Of a DNA stretch of 64,000 nt, positions 52,630 to 61,537 are shown piece after piece. The DNA is taken from positions 3,495,501 through 3,559,500 of the forward strand of contig NZ_CP020100.1 in the NCBI RefSeq assembly GCF_002056295.1, read 5' to 3'. How positions within the stretch are numbered: the first letter of the stretch is position 1; every line of letters begins with the position of its first letter. A program made the position numbers and the translations under genes. The DNA is from Halopseudomonas phragmitis (GTDB lineage: Bacteria > Pseudomonadota > Gammaproteobacteria > Pseudomonadales > Pseudomonadaceae). The notes beneath the pieces are model-generated. The model saw only the letters and a program-made list of their open reading frames with translations. It ran no database searches and was not told the DNA's origin.

Positions 52630-54465
52630 ATGTCCGTATCGAACGACAACAAGAGCAGCAGCTCGCATTCACTCAAGGACGTGATCACTGACCTGCGTTT
52701 TCCAGACATGCAGGACCTGGCCGAGCATTTGTATTTCAACCCGGAAGAAGGCCTGATCTGGCTGGGAGAAAAACGCATGCTGATGCTGCATGCCGAAGCA
52801 TTCGGCTCGCTGCGTCAGGAGCTGCTGGAAAGTCTTGGCGTTGAGCAGACCCGTGGCCTGCTTACCCGCATTGGCTACCTGAGCGGCACCCGGGATGCCG
52901 AGCTGGCCATCCGTACCCGGCAAACCGGTACTCAGCTCGATATTCTCGCCGCCGGCGCACAGATACGATCATTGTGCGGCCTGATCAAGGTTGAGCCAGT
53001 ACGTATAGAAGTCGATCAGCATCAGGGTTATCTGTACGGAGAGTTCATCTGGAAGCAGTCGATCGAAAGCGATCAGCACCTGGCCATGAGCGGCCATAGC
53101 CACGACCCCGTATGCTGGATGGAAACCGGCTACAGCTCAGGGTTTCTAACCCAACTGATGGGCAAACGCATCTTGGTTCGCGAGGTGGAGTGCGTGGCAC
53201 GGGGCGACGAGTCCTGTCGCGCAGTGGCGCGTCCGGTAGAAGCCTGGGAGGATGCCGATAACGACCTGCAATATTTCCAGCCACGCTCGTCTGTCAGACA
53301 GCACCCGCAACCTCCCAGCCGCAGCGAGTTTTCTGGCATGCAGCCCGGCAGAGCACCGTTTGGTCTGGCTTTCCAGCAGCAAGACGCCATAGAGCTGGAT
53401 CGACCCGTCGGCAGTTCGGCAGCCTATCACGCGGTGCTGCACAAGATTCTCCGGGTAGCCTCTACCAATGCCACAGTTCTGTTGCTGGGCGAAAGCGGGG
53501 TCGGCAAGACCATGTTCGCCCATGAAGTACATGCAAATAGCCGACGTGCCGGCGCGCCTTTTATCGAGATCAACTGTGCGGCAATCCCAGACACCCTGAT
53601 CGAGTCGGAGCTGTTCGGCGTTCAGCGTGGCGCCTACTCCGGCGCCACCGAAGCACGCCCAGGGCGCTTCGAGATCGCTGACGGCGGTACCATTTTTCTC
53701 GATGAAATCGGCACCCTTAGCATGACCGCCCAGGGCAAGCTGCTGCGGGTACTGCAAAGCGGTGAGCTGGAGCGTCTGGGTAGCACCAAGACCCTGAAAA
53801 TCAACGTACGAGTCATCGCCGCGACCAACGAGGATCTGGCCGAAGCTGTAAAGCAGGGGCGTTTTCGCAGCGATCTGTTCTATCGGCTGAACGTTTTCCC
53901 GGTCACCATCGCTCCGCTGCGCGAACGCAAGGATGACCTCCCGCTGCTGCTTGAGCGTTTCATCAATCGGTTGTGTCAGCAACATGAGCGGCAACTAAGT
54001 GGCATCACCCCAAGAGCCCTGCAACGCATTCTTGACTACCCCTGGCCGGGCAATATCCGCGAGTTCGAGAACGTCATTGAGCGCGCAGTTATTCTCGCCG
54101 ACGATGGTGAAACCCTGGACCTAAGGCATCTCTCTGGTATCGAGGAAGCCCAGCGCGAAACCCACAAGGGCACGGTAAGCTGGGATCAGGCTCCCGGGAT
54201 CGGCATCCGCCTGCCCGAGCCCAAGGCCACAGCGGAGGATGGCAGCGTCCCACCCGTTAGCGGACCGCCATTGGATCAAACGGCCTTACGCCTTCTACAG
54301 CAGCAACCGCTCAATCTGAGTGACATCGAGGATGCCTTCGTCCGCGCGGCAATGCATCTGGCTGAGCAAAACATCACTCGCGCCGCCAGCCTGCTCGGGC
54401 TGACCCGCGCCCAAATGGACTACCGGCTTAAAAAGATGGCCAACCACAACGCTCCCGAGCCTTGA
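52630..54465 (+). CDS. XylR/DmpR/MopR-type sigma-54-dependent aromatic-responsive activator
   Basis: A 611-residue regulator: XylR_N/V4R sensory domain (about 20-205), linker, AAA+ domain (about 250-490) with Walker A GESGVGKT (287-294), sigma-54 loop GAYSGA (334-339, a variant of GAFTGA) and GTIFLDEIG, then a Fis-type HTH (ITRAASLLGLTRAQMDYRLKK). The zinc site of the MopR sensor (C155, E178, C181, C189 there) aligns at a constant offset of 7 as C162, E185, C188 and C196, and W134 as W141. The phenol-contact H106 is R113 here. It most likely binds an aromatic effector and activates the divergent promoter. Confidence 0.93.
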   Translation: MSVSNDNKSSSSHSLKDVITDLRFPDMQDLAEHLYFNPEEGLIWLGEKRMLMLHAEAFGSLRQELLESLGVEQTRGLLTRIGYLSGTRDAELAIRTRQTGTQLDILAAGAQIRSLCGLIKVEPVRIEVDQHQGYLYGEFIWKQSIESDQHLAMSGHSHDPVCWMETGYSSGFLTQLMGKRILVREVECVARGDESCRAVARPVEAWEDADNDLQYFQPRSSVRQHPQPPSRSEFSGMQPGRAPFGLAFQQQDAIELDRPVGSSAAYHAVLHKILRVASTNATVLLLGESGVGKTMFAHEVHANSRRAGAPFIEINCAAIPDTLIESELFGVQRGAYSGATEARPGRFEIADGGTIFLDEIGTLSMTAQGKLLRVLQSGELERLGSTKTLKINVRVIAATNEDLAEAVKQGRFRSDLFYRLNVFPVTIAPLRERKDDLPLLLERFINRLCQQHERQLSGITPRALQRILDYPWPGNIREFENVIERAVILADDGETLDLRHLSGIEEAQRETHKGTVSWDQAPGIGIRLPEPKATAEDGSVPPVSGPPLDQTALRLLQQQPLNLSDIEDAFVRAAMHLAEQNITRAASLLGLTRAQMDYRLKKMANHNAPEP

Positions 54466-54479
54466 ACCTCTCCAGTCTC

Positions 54480-55844
54480 TCAGTCGCTGGCGCGTAGATT
54501 CATACGTCTTGCAGCGAACAATGACGCCAGAAACAACAGCGAAATCAGCGCAAACAACACCCGATACGGCTGGTCGGGTGTTTGCGCCAGAGGTGCAACC
54601 ACCCCCTGCGTCAGGCTGGCCAGCAGCGCACCAATCAGCGTAATACCCAACGCACCTCCAGCCTGCCGAGTCATGGTGGTGACTGCTGTCCCCCGACGCA
54701 ACAGACTGTCCGGTACCGCCCGGGCCATGCTGGTATAGAGACCTGGGATGATCATGCCCAGGGCAAACCGACTGATCACAATCCCGGCAGCAATACTGCC
54801 AAGCCCGCCCGGCCAGGCCAACAGCAAGCTCGATACCGCAAAGCAGGACAGGCCAATCGAGACCACCAGGTGCGAAGAGAAACGATCCACCAGCCGCCCA
54901 GCCAGAGGAATACTTACGGCCAGCGCCACCCCACCGAGCAGCAACAGATTACCGGTAGTCACCGCCGACTCACCCAGGCCGTTTTGCAGCAGCAATGGAA
55001 TCAGAAAGATTGAACCGTACATGCCAACACCATAGGCCAGCGTTACCAGCAACCCGCTGAAATATGCGGGATGACTCAATAGCGCCGGCTCGATCAACGG
55101 CTCTTCACGCACTTGCATCTGCCGCCAGAAAACTCGAACCAGACAAAGCCAGATCAAGGCCATCAGCATGGCCAAACCTGAGGAATGCTCCAGCAGCAAC
55201 GGCCAGAGAAACACCATGGCAACCAGCATGGCGAGAAACCCCAGCCCGGCAAAGTCAAGCCGACTGGGTGTCGTCACTACTGCACGCTCCTGCGGACGGC
55301 GCCAGACAATCAGCCCCAGAGCCACCATGGCAGGCGGCACGCCCAGCCAGAAAGTATGACGCCAGTTGGCATGCTCAACGACAAAACCGGCCAGAGTCGG
55401 ACCCAGTGCAGGTGCCATTACCACTCCCAGACTGAACATCGACAGGGTACGACCTTGACGGGCCGGGTTGGCCGATTCCAGCACCAGAAACAGCGACAAG
55501 GGCTGCATGATACCGGCACACAGTCCCTGTACGGCGCGCGCCGTCAGCATCGCGGCAAAGCTGTCGGACAGCCCGGCCAGTAGCGAAACCAGCAGATACA
55601 GCAGCAACAGTCTGGCGAACACCCGCCAGGCTCCAAAGCGGTCAGCCAGCCAGGATGCCAGCGGCGCGCAGACGACTGTCAGACCGAGAAAAACCGATGA
55701 AAAGGATTGCGCCAGGCGGTGACTGATTGCGAACTCGGCCATCATCGGCGCAATCGCCACATTGATAGTGGTCGCCGACATCACTACGGCGAAACTACCG
55801 ATCACCAGGGCGGCAATGCTGGTTGCTGAGGCGTGCGTACTCAC
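54480..55844 (-). CDS. MFS transporter, DHA2 (EmrB/QacA-like) family
   Basis: A 454-residue major facilitator with fourteen predicted helices and DHA2 features: VVMSATTINVAIAPMMAEF in helix 1, WLADRFGAWRVF in loop 2-3, and ALGPTLAGFVVEHANWR (motif C region). It is probably a drug or metabolite exporter. The GTG at 55844 is chosen because AGGAG precedes it; an ATG at 55877 lies inside a terminator hairpin. It converges on the regulator gene. Confidence 0.85.
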   Translation of the reverse strand: MSTHASATSIAALVIGSFAVVMSATTINVAIAPMMAEFAISHRLAQSFSSVFLGLTVVCAPLASWLADRFGAWRVFARLLLLYLLVSLLAGLSDSFAAMLTARAVQGLCAGIMQPLSLFLVLESANPARQGRTLSMFSLGVVMAPALGPTLAGFVVEHANWRHTFWLGVPPAMVALGLIVWRRPQERAVVTTPSRLDFAGLGFLAMLVAMVFLWPLLLEHSSGLAMLMALIWLCLVRVFWRQMQVREEPLIEPALLSHPAYFSGLLVTLAYGVGMYGSIFLIPLLLQNGLGESAVTTGNLLLLGGVALAVSIPLAGRLVDRFSSHLVVSIGLSCFAVSSLLLAWPGGLGSIAAGIVISRFALGMIIPGLYTSMARAVPDSLLRRGTAVTTMTRQAGGALGITLIGALLASLTQGVVAPLAQTPDQPYRVLFALISLLFLASLFAARRMNLRASD

Positions 55845-55857
55845 CCGGCTCTCCTGA

Positions 55858-55892
55858 AAGAAAAAACCCGGCCTCATGAGCGAAGACCGGGC
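55858..55892 (-). terminator. Intrinsic terminator after the isochorismatase-like gene
   Basis: On the minus strand CCCGG and CCGGG flank a 15-base loop and are followed by TTTTTTCTTTC. It lies between the isochorismatase-like stop and the MFS start, so the MFS gene is probably transcribed from its own promoter or by read-through. Confidence 0.7.
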
Positions 55893-55925
55893 AGCAAATC
55901 ATTCTGGACCCAAGGGCTCAGCGAT

Positions 55926-56501
55926 TTACTCAAAGGCCGTTTCAGATGTGGCCACGGAGCAAAAGCGGGCGATGCTGGCAAGCGAATTGGCATGTTCCTG
56001 CTCATTCGGGCCAGCGCAGCAGTCTTCCAGCACCACAACATCGTAATCACGGTCATGGGCATCGCGCACAGTAGCCTGGACCACCGCCTGGGTACTGACG
56101 CCGCTGCAATAGATACGCTCAATTCCTTCACGCTTGAGCAGCAGCTCAAGTTTGGTTTGGTAGAACGGCGACACCCGGTGTTTGACAATATCCCAGTCAC
56201 CTGCCTGTGGTGCCAGCGCTTCATGCACCTGACCACCCCAGGCGTTCATTTTGAGAATGCCGTTTTTGGCAATAGGGCCAAACACCTGCGAGCTGGGATT
56301 AGCCTCGCGGTGATCGTCCGAGAACGCCACGCGCACATAGGCAACAGGAATACCCTTAGCCCGAGCACGGGAAATGGCGCTGGCGGTGCGCTGGATCACC
56401 TCGCGAGCCTGAATATCGGCCTGCATCGGAGCCTTGCCGCTGGCACCATCGGCGTGCACCAGGTCGTTCTGCATATCCAGAACCAGGTAAATACTCTTCA
56501 T
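55926..56501 (-). CDS. Isochorismatase-fold protein lacking the usual cysteine
   Basis: A 191-residue isochorismatase-like hydrolase. The first catalytic Asp (D9 in VLDMQND) and Lys (K108 in WDIVKHRVSPF) are present, but the cysteine expected in the G-V-x-T-x-x-C-V-x-x-T motif is V140 (GVSTQAVVQAT). Cysteine hydrolases of this fold (amidases) need it, whereas true isochorismatases do not. So it is probably not an amidase, and its reaction is open. The start has AAGGA upstream. It follows the SDR gene in a probable three-gene operon. Confidence 0.85.
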   Translation of the reverse strand: MKSIYLVLDMQNDLVHADGASGKAPMQADIQAREVIQRTASAISRARAKGIPVAYVRVAFSDDHREANPSSQVFGPIAKNGILKMNAWGGQVHEALAPQAGDWDIVKHRVSPFYQTKLELLLKREGIERIYCSGVSTQAVVQATVRDAHDRDYDVVVLEDCCAGPNEQEHANSLASIARFCSVATSETAFE

Positions 56502-56527
56502 TGAAGTCGTCCTTATGGTTGGTGAAC

Positions 56528-57271
56528 TCAGTCGCACCAGAGTGCGCCATTGACATCGAGAATCTCGCCACTGATGAAGCCGGAACGCTCATCGAGCAGA
56601 AAGTGGATTGCATGGGCAACCTCCTCCGGGGTACCCATGCGCCCCGCTGGGACCAGTGCCCGCAGGCTTTCGGGAAAGCTATCGGTCATCTGCGTGGCAA
56701 TCGGACCAGGAGCTACCGCATTGACCCGAACTCCCTGGGGTGCCAGCTCCTTGGCCAGGAACCCGGTCAGGGTATGAATGGCTGACTTGGACATGCCATA
56801 GGCCACGTTACCAGCCCGATCCAGCTCATTCGGGTCCAGCCAGGGCCGGGCATTGCCGGCATTCTTGCCAACCACCGAGCCGATATTGACGATGGCACCG
56901 CGCCCACGTGCGGCCATACGCTGCCCCACCTGCTGACAGACAATCAGAGTCCCCAGGACATTGATGCGCCAGACCCGCTCGACCTCGGCCACCGGCAGGT
57001 CTATAGCCCGGCCCCGAGATACCACACCAGCTACATTGACCAGCGCGGTAATTTGCCCGTAGCGCTGTTCACCCTCACTGATCAGCCGGCTGACTGCCTG
57101 CTCGTCGGTAACATCCAGGCCACGAAATGACACTGCTGCGGGCAAAGACGAACCAGGCTGCATGTCGGTGGCCAAGACCTTGTAACCTTCGGCCAGCAAG
57201 CGCTCACAGGTGGCCTTGCCGATGGCGCCACAGGCGCCGGTCACCAACGCCAGCCCCTTGTCGGTGCTCAT
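56528..57271 (-). CDS. Short-chain dehydrogenase/reductase (FabG-like)
   Basis: A 247-residue classical SDR: ALVTGACGAIGKATCERL (cofactor glycines), ATDMQPG (acidic end of beta-2, suggesting NAD preference), LVNVAGVVSRG, and the Y-x-x-x-K pair in VAYGMSKSAI. The C terminus ends RSGFISGEILDVNGALWCD. Its start overlaps the end of the flavoprotein gene at 57268, so the two are coupled. Substrate unknown. Confidence 0.92.
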   Translation of the reverse strand: MSTDKGLALVTGACGAIGKATCERLLAEGYKVLATDMQPGSSLPAAVSFRGLDVTDEQAVSRLISEGEQRYGQITALVNVAGVVSRGRAIDLPVAEVERVWRINVLGTLIVCQQVGQRMAARGRGAIVNIGSVVGKNAGNARPWLDPNELDRAGNVAYGMSKSAIHTLTGFLAKELAPQGVRVNAVAPGPIATQMTDSFPESLRALVPAGRMGTPEEVAHAIHFLLDERSGFISGEILDVNGALWCD

Positions 57272-58716
57272 GCCGTCACCTGTGCAGCGGTCTGACCAGC
57301 ACGGCGGCCAAAGACCAGACCACGCAGTACCGAGGTGCCGCCACAGTAGTTGCCGAAATACATCGCAGCAGTTTCGCCCGCGGCATACAGATTGGTAATC
57401 GGTGCGCCGTCGACGCTTACCACCCGGGCATGCTCATCGATCTTCAGGCCGCCAAAGGTAAAGACATTGGCCGAAATGATCGGGTAAGCCATGAACGGCC
57501 CCTGATCAACGGGTAGCGCCCAGTTGCTTTTTGCCGGGCTCAACCCCTGGGTCGCAAGACCGTCCAGCTCCAGCGGTTTCCAGGTGCCTGGGCGGCAAGC
57601 AGCGTTGTACTCGGCCATGGTTTGGTTGAACTGATCAACAGGCAGCTCCAGACGCTGAGCCAGTTCACCGAACGAGTTGCCTTCAATCGCTGGCTGATCG
57701 GTGCGAATGCCCAGCCGATAATTGGGAATATCCTTAACCTTCTGGTCCAGGATTACCCAAGCGATACCGTCGGTCTGGGCCAGAATCTTGCGTGTTACCC
57801 GCTCATACCAGGCATCCACCGTACCGGGTGCTTCATCGGTAAAGCGCTTACCTTCGCGGTTGACCAGCACGCCATAGGGAAAGATAAAGATCGATGGTTC
57901 GGAAATCCCAGAGCGAGGGTCTACCGGTTCAGCATGAAAGTTACCGAACTCGCCCGCCCCTGCTGCGCCGATATCCAGGGCCATCTGAATGCCTTCGCCG
58001 CGGTTGTAATACCCCCCCTTGCAGACCGGGCGCATGAAAGCAGCCTTGGGCCCCATGTAGCGGCTGAGCATTTCCAGGTTGCCTTCAAACCCGCCGCAGG
58101 CCAGAGTGACTGCGCCGTGAAAACGCAACTCGCCACGTTCGGCTGACCAGGCATGCAGACCACAGACCTGGTTCAAGCCACTGGTGATCAGTGCTCGGGC
58201 AGTAGTTTCATAGAAGAACTCAGCCCCCAGCGCTTCTGCTCGCGCAGCCAAACATTCGACGATGGCCTCACCACCACCGACCGGTAGCAGGCGCGGCTGG
58301 GTACTGGTCAGAAACTGGGTAGGCAGGAAATCAAAACGTACCCCCTGCTCTTTCAGCCAGTTGATGGTGTCAGGCACGCTGTCGGCAAAGGTGCCGATTA
58401 CGTTAGCATCGATAGCAGCCAGGCTGCGTGCCTGGACCGACCAGTCCGAGCGCTCACGTAGGCTTTCAGCTACGAAATCCGGGTCCTGGTAAAAACCGGA
58501 ATTTTCCGCGAGGAAGGCGTCGAAATCGTCAGTGACCTGGTCATGACTCTGCATCCGCAGGTAGGCTTCGGTCCAGCGCGTCTGACCACCGCGTTCCTCG
58601 GGTACCGAGCGCTCCAGAACGGCAACCTTGAGACCCTGCTCAGCCGCCGATACTGCTGCCGACAGACCTGCCGCACCGCAGCCCACTACTATCAGATCGA
58701 AATTCAGTTCAGTCAT
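57268..58716 (-). CDS. FAD-dependent dehydrogenase, FAD_binding_2 family (KstD/TcuA/FrdA-like)
   Basis: A 482-residue flavoprotein. It has an N-terminal dinucleotide motif (LIVVGCGAAGLSAAVSAAEQG), a C-terminal FAD region (ITNLYAAGETAAMYFGNYCGGTSVLRGLVFGRRAG) and a middle capping domain. The family covers 3-ketosteroid delta-1-dehydrogenases, tricarballylate dehydrogenase and fumarate reductases, and I cannot choose among them. It is transcribed divergently from the LysR gene and is followed by the SDR and isochorismatase-like genes. Confidence 0.88.
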   Translation of the reverse strand: MTELNFDLIVVGCGAAGLSAAVSAAEQGLKVAVLERSVPEERGGQTRWTEAYLRMQSHDQVTDDFDAFLAENSGFYQDPDFVAESLRERSDWSVQARSLAAIDANVIGTFADSVPDTINWLKEQGVRFDFLPTQFLTSTQPRLLPVGGGEAIVECLAARAEALGAEFFYETTARALITSGLNQVCGLHAWSAERGELRFHGAVTLACGGFEGNLEMLSRYMGPKAAFMRPVCKGGYYNRGEGIQMALDIGAAGAGEFGNFHAEPVDPRSGISEPSIFIFPYGVLVNREGKRFTDEAPGTVDAWYERVTRKILAQTDGIAWVILDQKVKDIPNYRLGIRTDQPAIEGNSFGELAQRLELPVDQFNQTMAEYNAACRPGTWKPLELDGLATQGLSPAKSNWALPVDQGPFMAYPIISANVFTFGGLKIDEHARVVSVDGAPITNLYAAGETAAMYFGNYCGGTSVLRGLVFGRRAGQTAAQVTA

Positions 58717-58726
58717 TTTTGTACCT

Positions 58727-58765
58727 CCCTCAGGTGGTTGGTACTATAGAAAGCCACCCTGAGGG
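58727..58765. promoter_or_regulatory. Inverted repeat in the flavoprotein/LysR divergent promoter
   Basis: CCCTCAGG (58727-58734) and CCTGAGGG (58758-58765), with inner TGG and CCA offset by one base, enclose an AT-richer core (TTGGTACTATAGAAAG). The 87-base gap is the only space for both promoters, so this is a good candidate operator for the LysR-type regulator. A hairpin role cannot be excluded. Confidence 0.5.
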
Positions 58766-58803
58766 GTTCGAGACTTGCTGAGCTAATGGGGTTTTAGAAA
58801 AAC

Positions 58804-59757
58804 ATGAAGAACCGAATGGACAAGCTCTGGGCCATGCAGGTCTTTACCCGCGTTGTTGAATGCGGCAGTTTCAGCCGCGCGGCAGAATCACTGGATATCG
58901 CCAATGCCACCGTCACAGCCAGCGTACGCAACCTGGAAACCTACCTGGGGGTCACGCTGCTCAGCCGCAACACCCGCACCTTGCGCCTGACCGATCCGGG
59001 CGAACGATTCTTTCGTCACTGTGTGGAACTGCTGCGTCAGGTCGAGGAAGCAGAAGCGGAAGTCATGGAGCAGACCGGCAACATTCAGGGACAGTTGCGG
59101 ATTGAGTCGCCGGCCGCCTTCGGCAAGGATGTAATCGCCCCGCTGCTGGCCGACTTCTGTCGCCAGCACCCAGACCTGCAGGTTGCCCTGCGTCTGACCG
59201 ACCACCCCGAAGGCCTGATTGAAAGCGGTACCGACGTAGCCATCCGGATCGACTCGGTCAATGACGCCGACCTGGTTGCCAGGCCGCTGTACCAGGCACA
59301 TTACGTTGCCTGCGCCACCCCCTCATTTCTGGAGCTAGCCGGCACCCCGCAGCATCCGCGCGAATTGCGCGCCGCCCGCTGCCTGGGCCTGTTTCGCAAA
59401 GCCAGTTTCAGCCCGGCAGTCTGGTCGTTCAGCCTTGACGGTGAACACCATGAACTGTTGCCCGAAGGCCCGTTGCATTTCAACAGCACCGACGCCTTGA
59501 TCAATGCCGCGCTGGCCGATCAGGGCTATATCTATGTACTTGACGTTTTTGTCAACCGACTGATTTCTGAGGGAAAACTGGTGGAGTTGCTGCCGCAGTG
59601 GAGCACCTACGGCCGCACTTTTTTCAGCGTAACGCCCAAGTCACGCTTCGTGGCGCCACGTACGCGGGCGTTCATCGACTACATGATGAGCAGCCTTGAC
59701 GCCCAGCGCCGGGTGCCGGTGGGCGTACGTATTGGCCTGCAGCACGGCCGTCAGTGA
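58804..59757 (+). CDS. LysR-family transcriptional regulator
   Basis: A 317-residue LTTR. The N-terminal winged helix (DKLWAMQVFTRVVECGSFSRAAESLDIANATVTASVRNLE) is followed by the effector-binding domain (LRIESPAAFGKDVIAPLLADFCRQHPDLQV). It belongs to the subgroup with a MDxLxxMxxFxxVVExGSF start. It is divergent from the KstD/TcuA-like gene and convergent with etfA, so it probably controls the flavoprotein-SDR-isochorismatase operon and perhaps the ETF operon. An alternative start is the ATG four codons downstream. Confidence 0.92.
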   Translation: MKNRMDKLWAMQVFTRVVECGSFSRAAESLDIANATVTASVRNLETYLGVTLLSRNTRTLRLTDPGERFFRHCVELLRQVEEAEAEVMEQTGNIQGQLRIESPAAFGKDVIAPLLADFCRQHPDLQVALRLTDHPEGLIESGTDVAIRIDSVNDADLVARPLYQAHYVACATPSFLELAGTPQHPRELRAARCLGLFRKASFSPAVWSFSLDGEHHELLPEGPLHFNSTDALINAALADQGYIYVLDVFVNRLISEGKLVELLPQWSTYGRTFFSVTPKSRFVAPRTRAFIDYMMSSLDAQRRVPVGVRIGLQHGRQ

Positions 59758-59767
59758 ACTCCAAAGT

Positions 59768-60736
59768 CTACGCGGGGAGTCGCTCCAGCAAAGCTGGCAA
59801 CATTTGCTCCCAGTCCACCACAGCGCCGAGATTGGCAACCTTGAAAATGTCCGCTGCCGGGTCGCTGTTGATCGCCACGATGCGACTGTCATGGCTGATC
59901 CCGGCCAGGTGCTGTGGAGTACCGGAAATCCCTACCGCCAGATAGACATCGGGGCTGACGAACTTGCCGGAGACTCCGACCTGACGCATCACCGGCAGCA
60001 TACCGGCATCCACCGCCGGCAGGCTGCCGCCTAGACTGCCACCGAGTTTCATCGCCAGTTGTTCCAACAACGCAAACCCAGCCTCATTGACGCCGCGACC
60101 ACCGGAAACCACGATACGAGCGCTTTCGACCGGCGGCAGGGTCTGCCCGCTGCTGCTCTGCTCGATCTCGAACATGGCCGGCAGTGATTTGCCCAGTTCG
60201 ATAATTAGAGGCTCAAGCACATTAGCGTGCGCCGGCTGCTGTTGCAGTTTGCCGGCTCGCAGGCAAGCCACCGCCAGACTGGTCTCAATCTGGAGACGCA
60301 ACGTCAGCCGCCCACCCCAGCAAGCGCGCTCAAACTCAAGACCGTCAGCCTTCCAGTCCAGTCGCGCACAGCGCCCAAGCCAGGTTGCGGAAAGACACGC
60401 GGCCAGACGAGCCCCCAGCTCTTCCCCTTCACTGCCCGGCGGCAGCAGCAACAGTTGCTGACCGGACTGATCCAGTGCCTGTGCGGCGGCTTCGGCCAGT
60501 GCCTGGAGATTCTCACCATCGCTCAAGGCAGCATGTACGGCATAAACCAGCTCAACCGCACCAGCAGCCCCCGCCATATCTGTCAGCCAGGCAGCAGGAG
60601 CGGGGCCAAGCGCCAGTACCGCACACGCCAGAGACTGTTGATGCGCCACTTGCCGGGCTGCAGCCAGCGCCTGTTCGGCAGCCTCCTGACCCCAGGCCAG
60701 CGGGATCACCGCTATAATTCGTTGCTGCATCGTCAT
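59768..60736 (-). CDS. etfA: Electron transfer flavoprotein alpha subunit
   Basis: A 322-residue ETF alpha. The C-terminal FAD-binding region is clear (SPDVYLAVGISGTPQHLAGISHDSRIVAINSDPAADIFKVAN), preceded by IVVSGGRGVNEAGFALLEQLA. The heterodimer takes electrons from flavin dehydrogenases and passes them to ETF-quinone oxidoreductase. It overlaps etfB by 4 bases. It lies in a catabolic block with three flavoproteins and no ETF dehydrogenase, so it is probably a dedicated second ETF rather than the housekeeping pair. Confidence 0.92.
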   Translation of the reverse strand: MTMQQRIIAVIPLAWGQEAAEQALAAARQVAHQQSLACAVLALGPAPAAWLTDMAGAAGAVELVYAVHAALSDGENLQALAEAAAQALDQSGQQLLLLPPGSEGEELGARLAACLSATWLGRCARLDWKADGLEFERACWGGRLTLRLQIETSLAVACLRAGKLQQQPAHANVLEPLIIELGKSLPAMFEIEQSSSGQTLPPVESARIVVSGGRGVNEAGFALLEQLAMKLGGSLGGSLPAVDAGMLPVMRQVGVSGKFVSPDVYLAVGISGTPQHLAGISHDSRIVAINSDPAADIFKVANLGAVVDWEQMLPALLERLPA

Positions 60737-61524
60737 GCCGGCACCTCCCCGCTGTCACGTACATAAGCCAAAATGGCGTCGGCCTGGCTGCCAACATCGC
60801 CCGCCAGCATGCGACACTGGCCGCCACGCTGAACATCCCGAGCCACCTCCAGTGCTTTCAATCGTAATGGGCTACCGTCAGCTGCTGCAGTCACAGCATC
60901 GAAACCGAGTTTTTTCGCCATCATCACGTTTTTCATCAAGGGGTGGCGCAGCTTGTTGCGCCGATCATTGGTCACCGTCGCCAACACCGGACCCGGCGGG
61001 CGATACCACTGCTGGCGTATGCCACGTTCGCGCAAAAGACACAGTTGACCATCCTGCCACTGCGCATACTGGGTCAGCGCGAACAGCGGCAAACTCAAAG
61101 CAGAAGCCAGCATCACCGGCAAGCCGCCTTCATCCAGATCGCCGAACTCGCGCCCGATCAGCAATAGATCCGGTTGCAAAGCCTCACTACGGATCAGCCC
61201 GGCAATCTGGTGACTACTCAGCTGTGCATCCCACAAACAGCAGGGTTGCAGATCGAGACGGCGCAGCCGGTCCGGCTTGAATGCCGCCACACTGCGCAAC
61301 AGGTTGTCGCTGTTGCTGCCACCCAGCACCAGCACCTCCAGGCGGTAGTCGCTGTGCTTGTCACGCAGCTTCAACGCCAACTCCAGCGCGCCCTCATCGA
61401 ACGGACTGAGAATCCGCCGTGACTGCGCACTTTCATCGATCTGCCCGTCAGCGCCAATCGCAATGGGGTGCAACGGATAGCGATTGTCAGCGACACCGGC
61501 CAGCAGCACCAGAATGTTCATCAC
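60733..61524 (-). CDS. etfB: Electron transfer flavoprotein beta subunit
   Basis: A 263-residue ETF beta with an N-terminal region (MNILVLLAGVADNRYPLHP), an AMP-binding-domain pattern (SDYRLEVLVLGGSNSDNLLRS) and a late segment resembling the family recognition loop (VMMAKKLGFDAVTAAADG). It is divergent from housekeeping EtfB at the N terminus. It is transcribed with etfA and follows an FAD_binding_2 flavoprotein gene by 13 bases, its likely electron donor. Confidence 0.88.
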   Translation of the reverse strand: MMNILVLLAGVADNRYPLHPIAIGADGQIDESAQSRRILSPFDEGALELALKLRDKHSDYRLEVLVLGGSNSDNLLRSVAAFKPDRLRRLDLQPCCLWDAQLSSHQIAGLIRSEALQPDLLLIGREFGDLDEGGLPVMLASALSLPLFALTQYAQWQDGQLCLLRERGIRQQWYRPPGPVLATVTNDRRNKLRHPLMKNVMMAKKLGFDAVTAAADGSPLRLKALEVARDVQRGGQCRMLAGDVGSQADAILAYVRDSGEVPA

Positions 61525-61537
61525 AGCCTCCCCCGCT

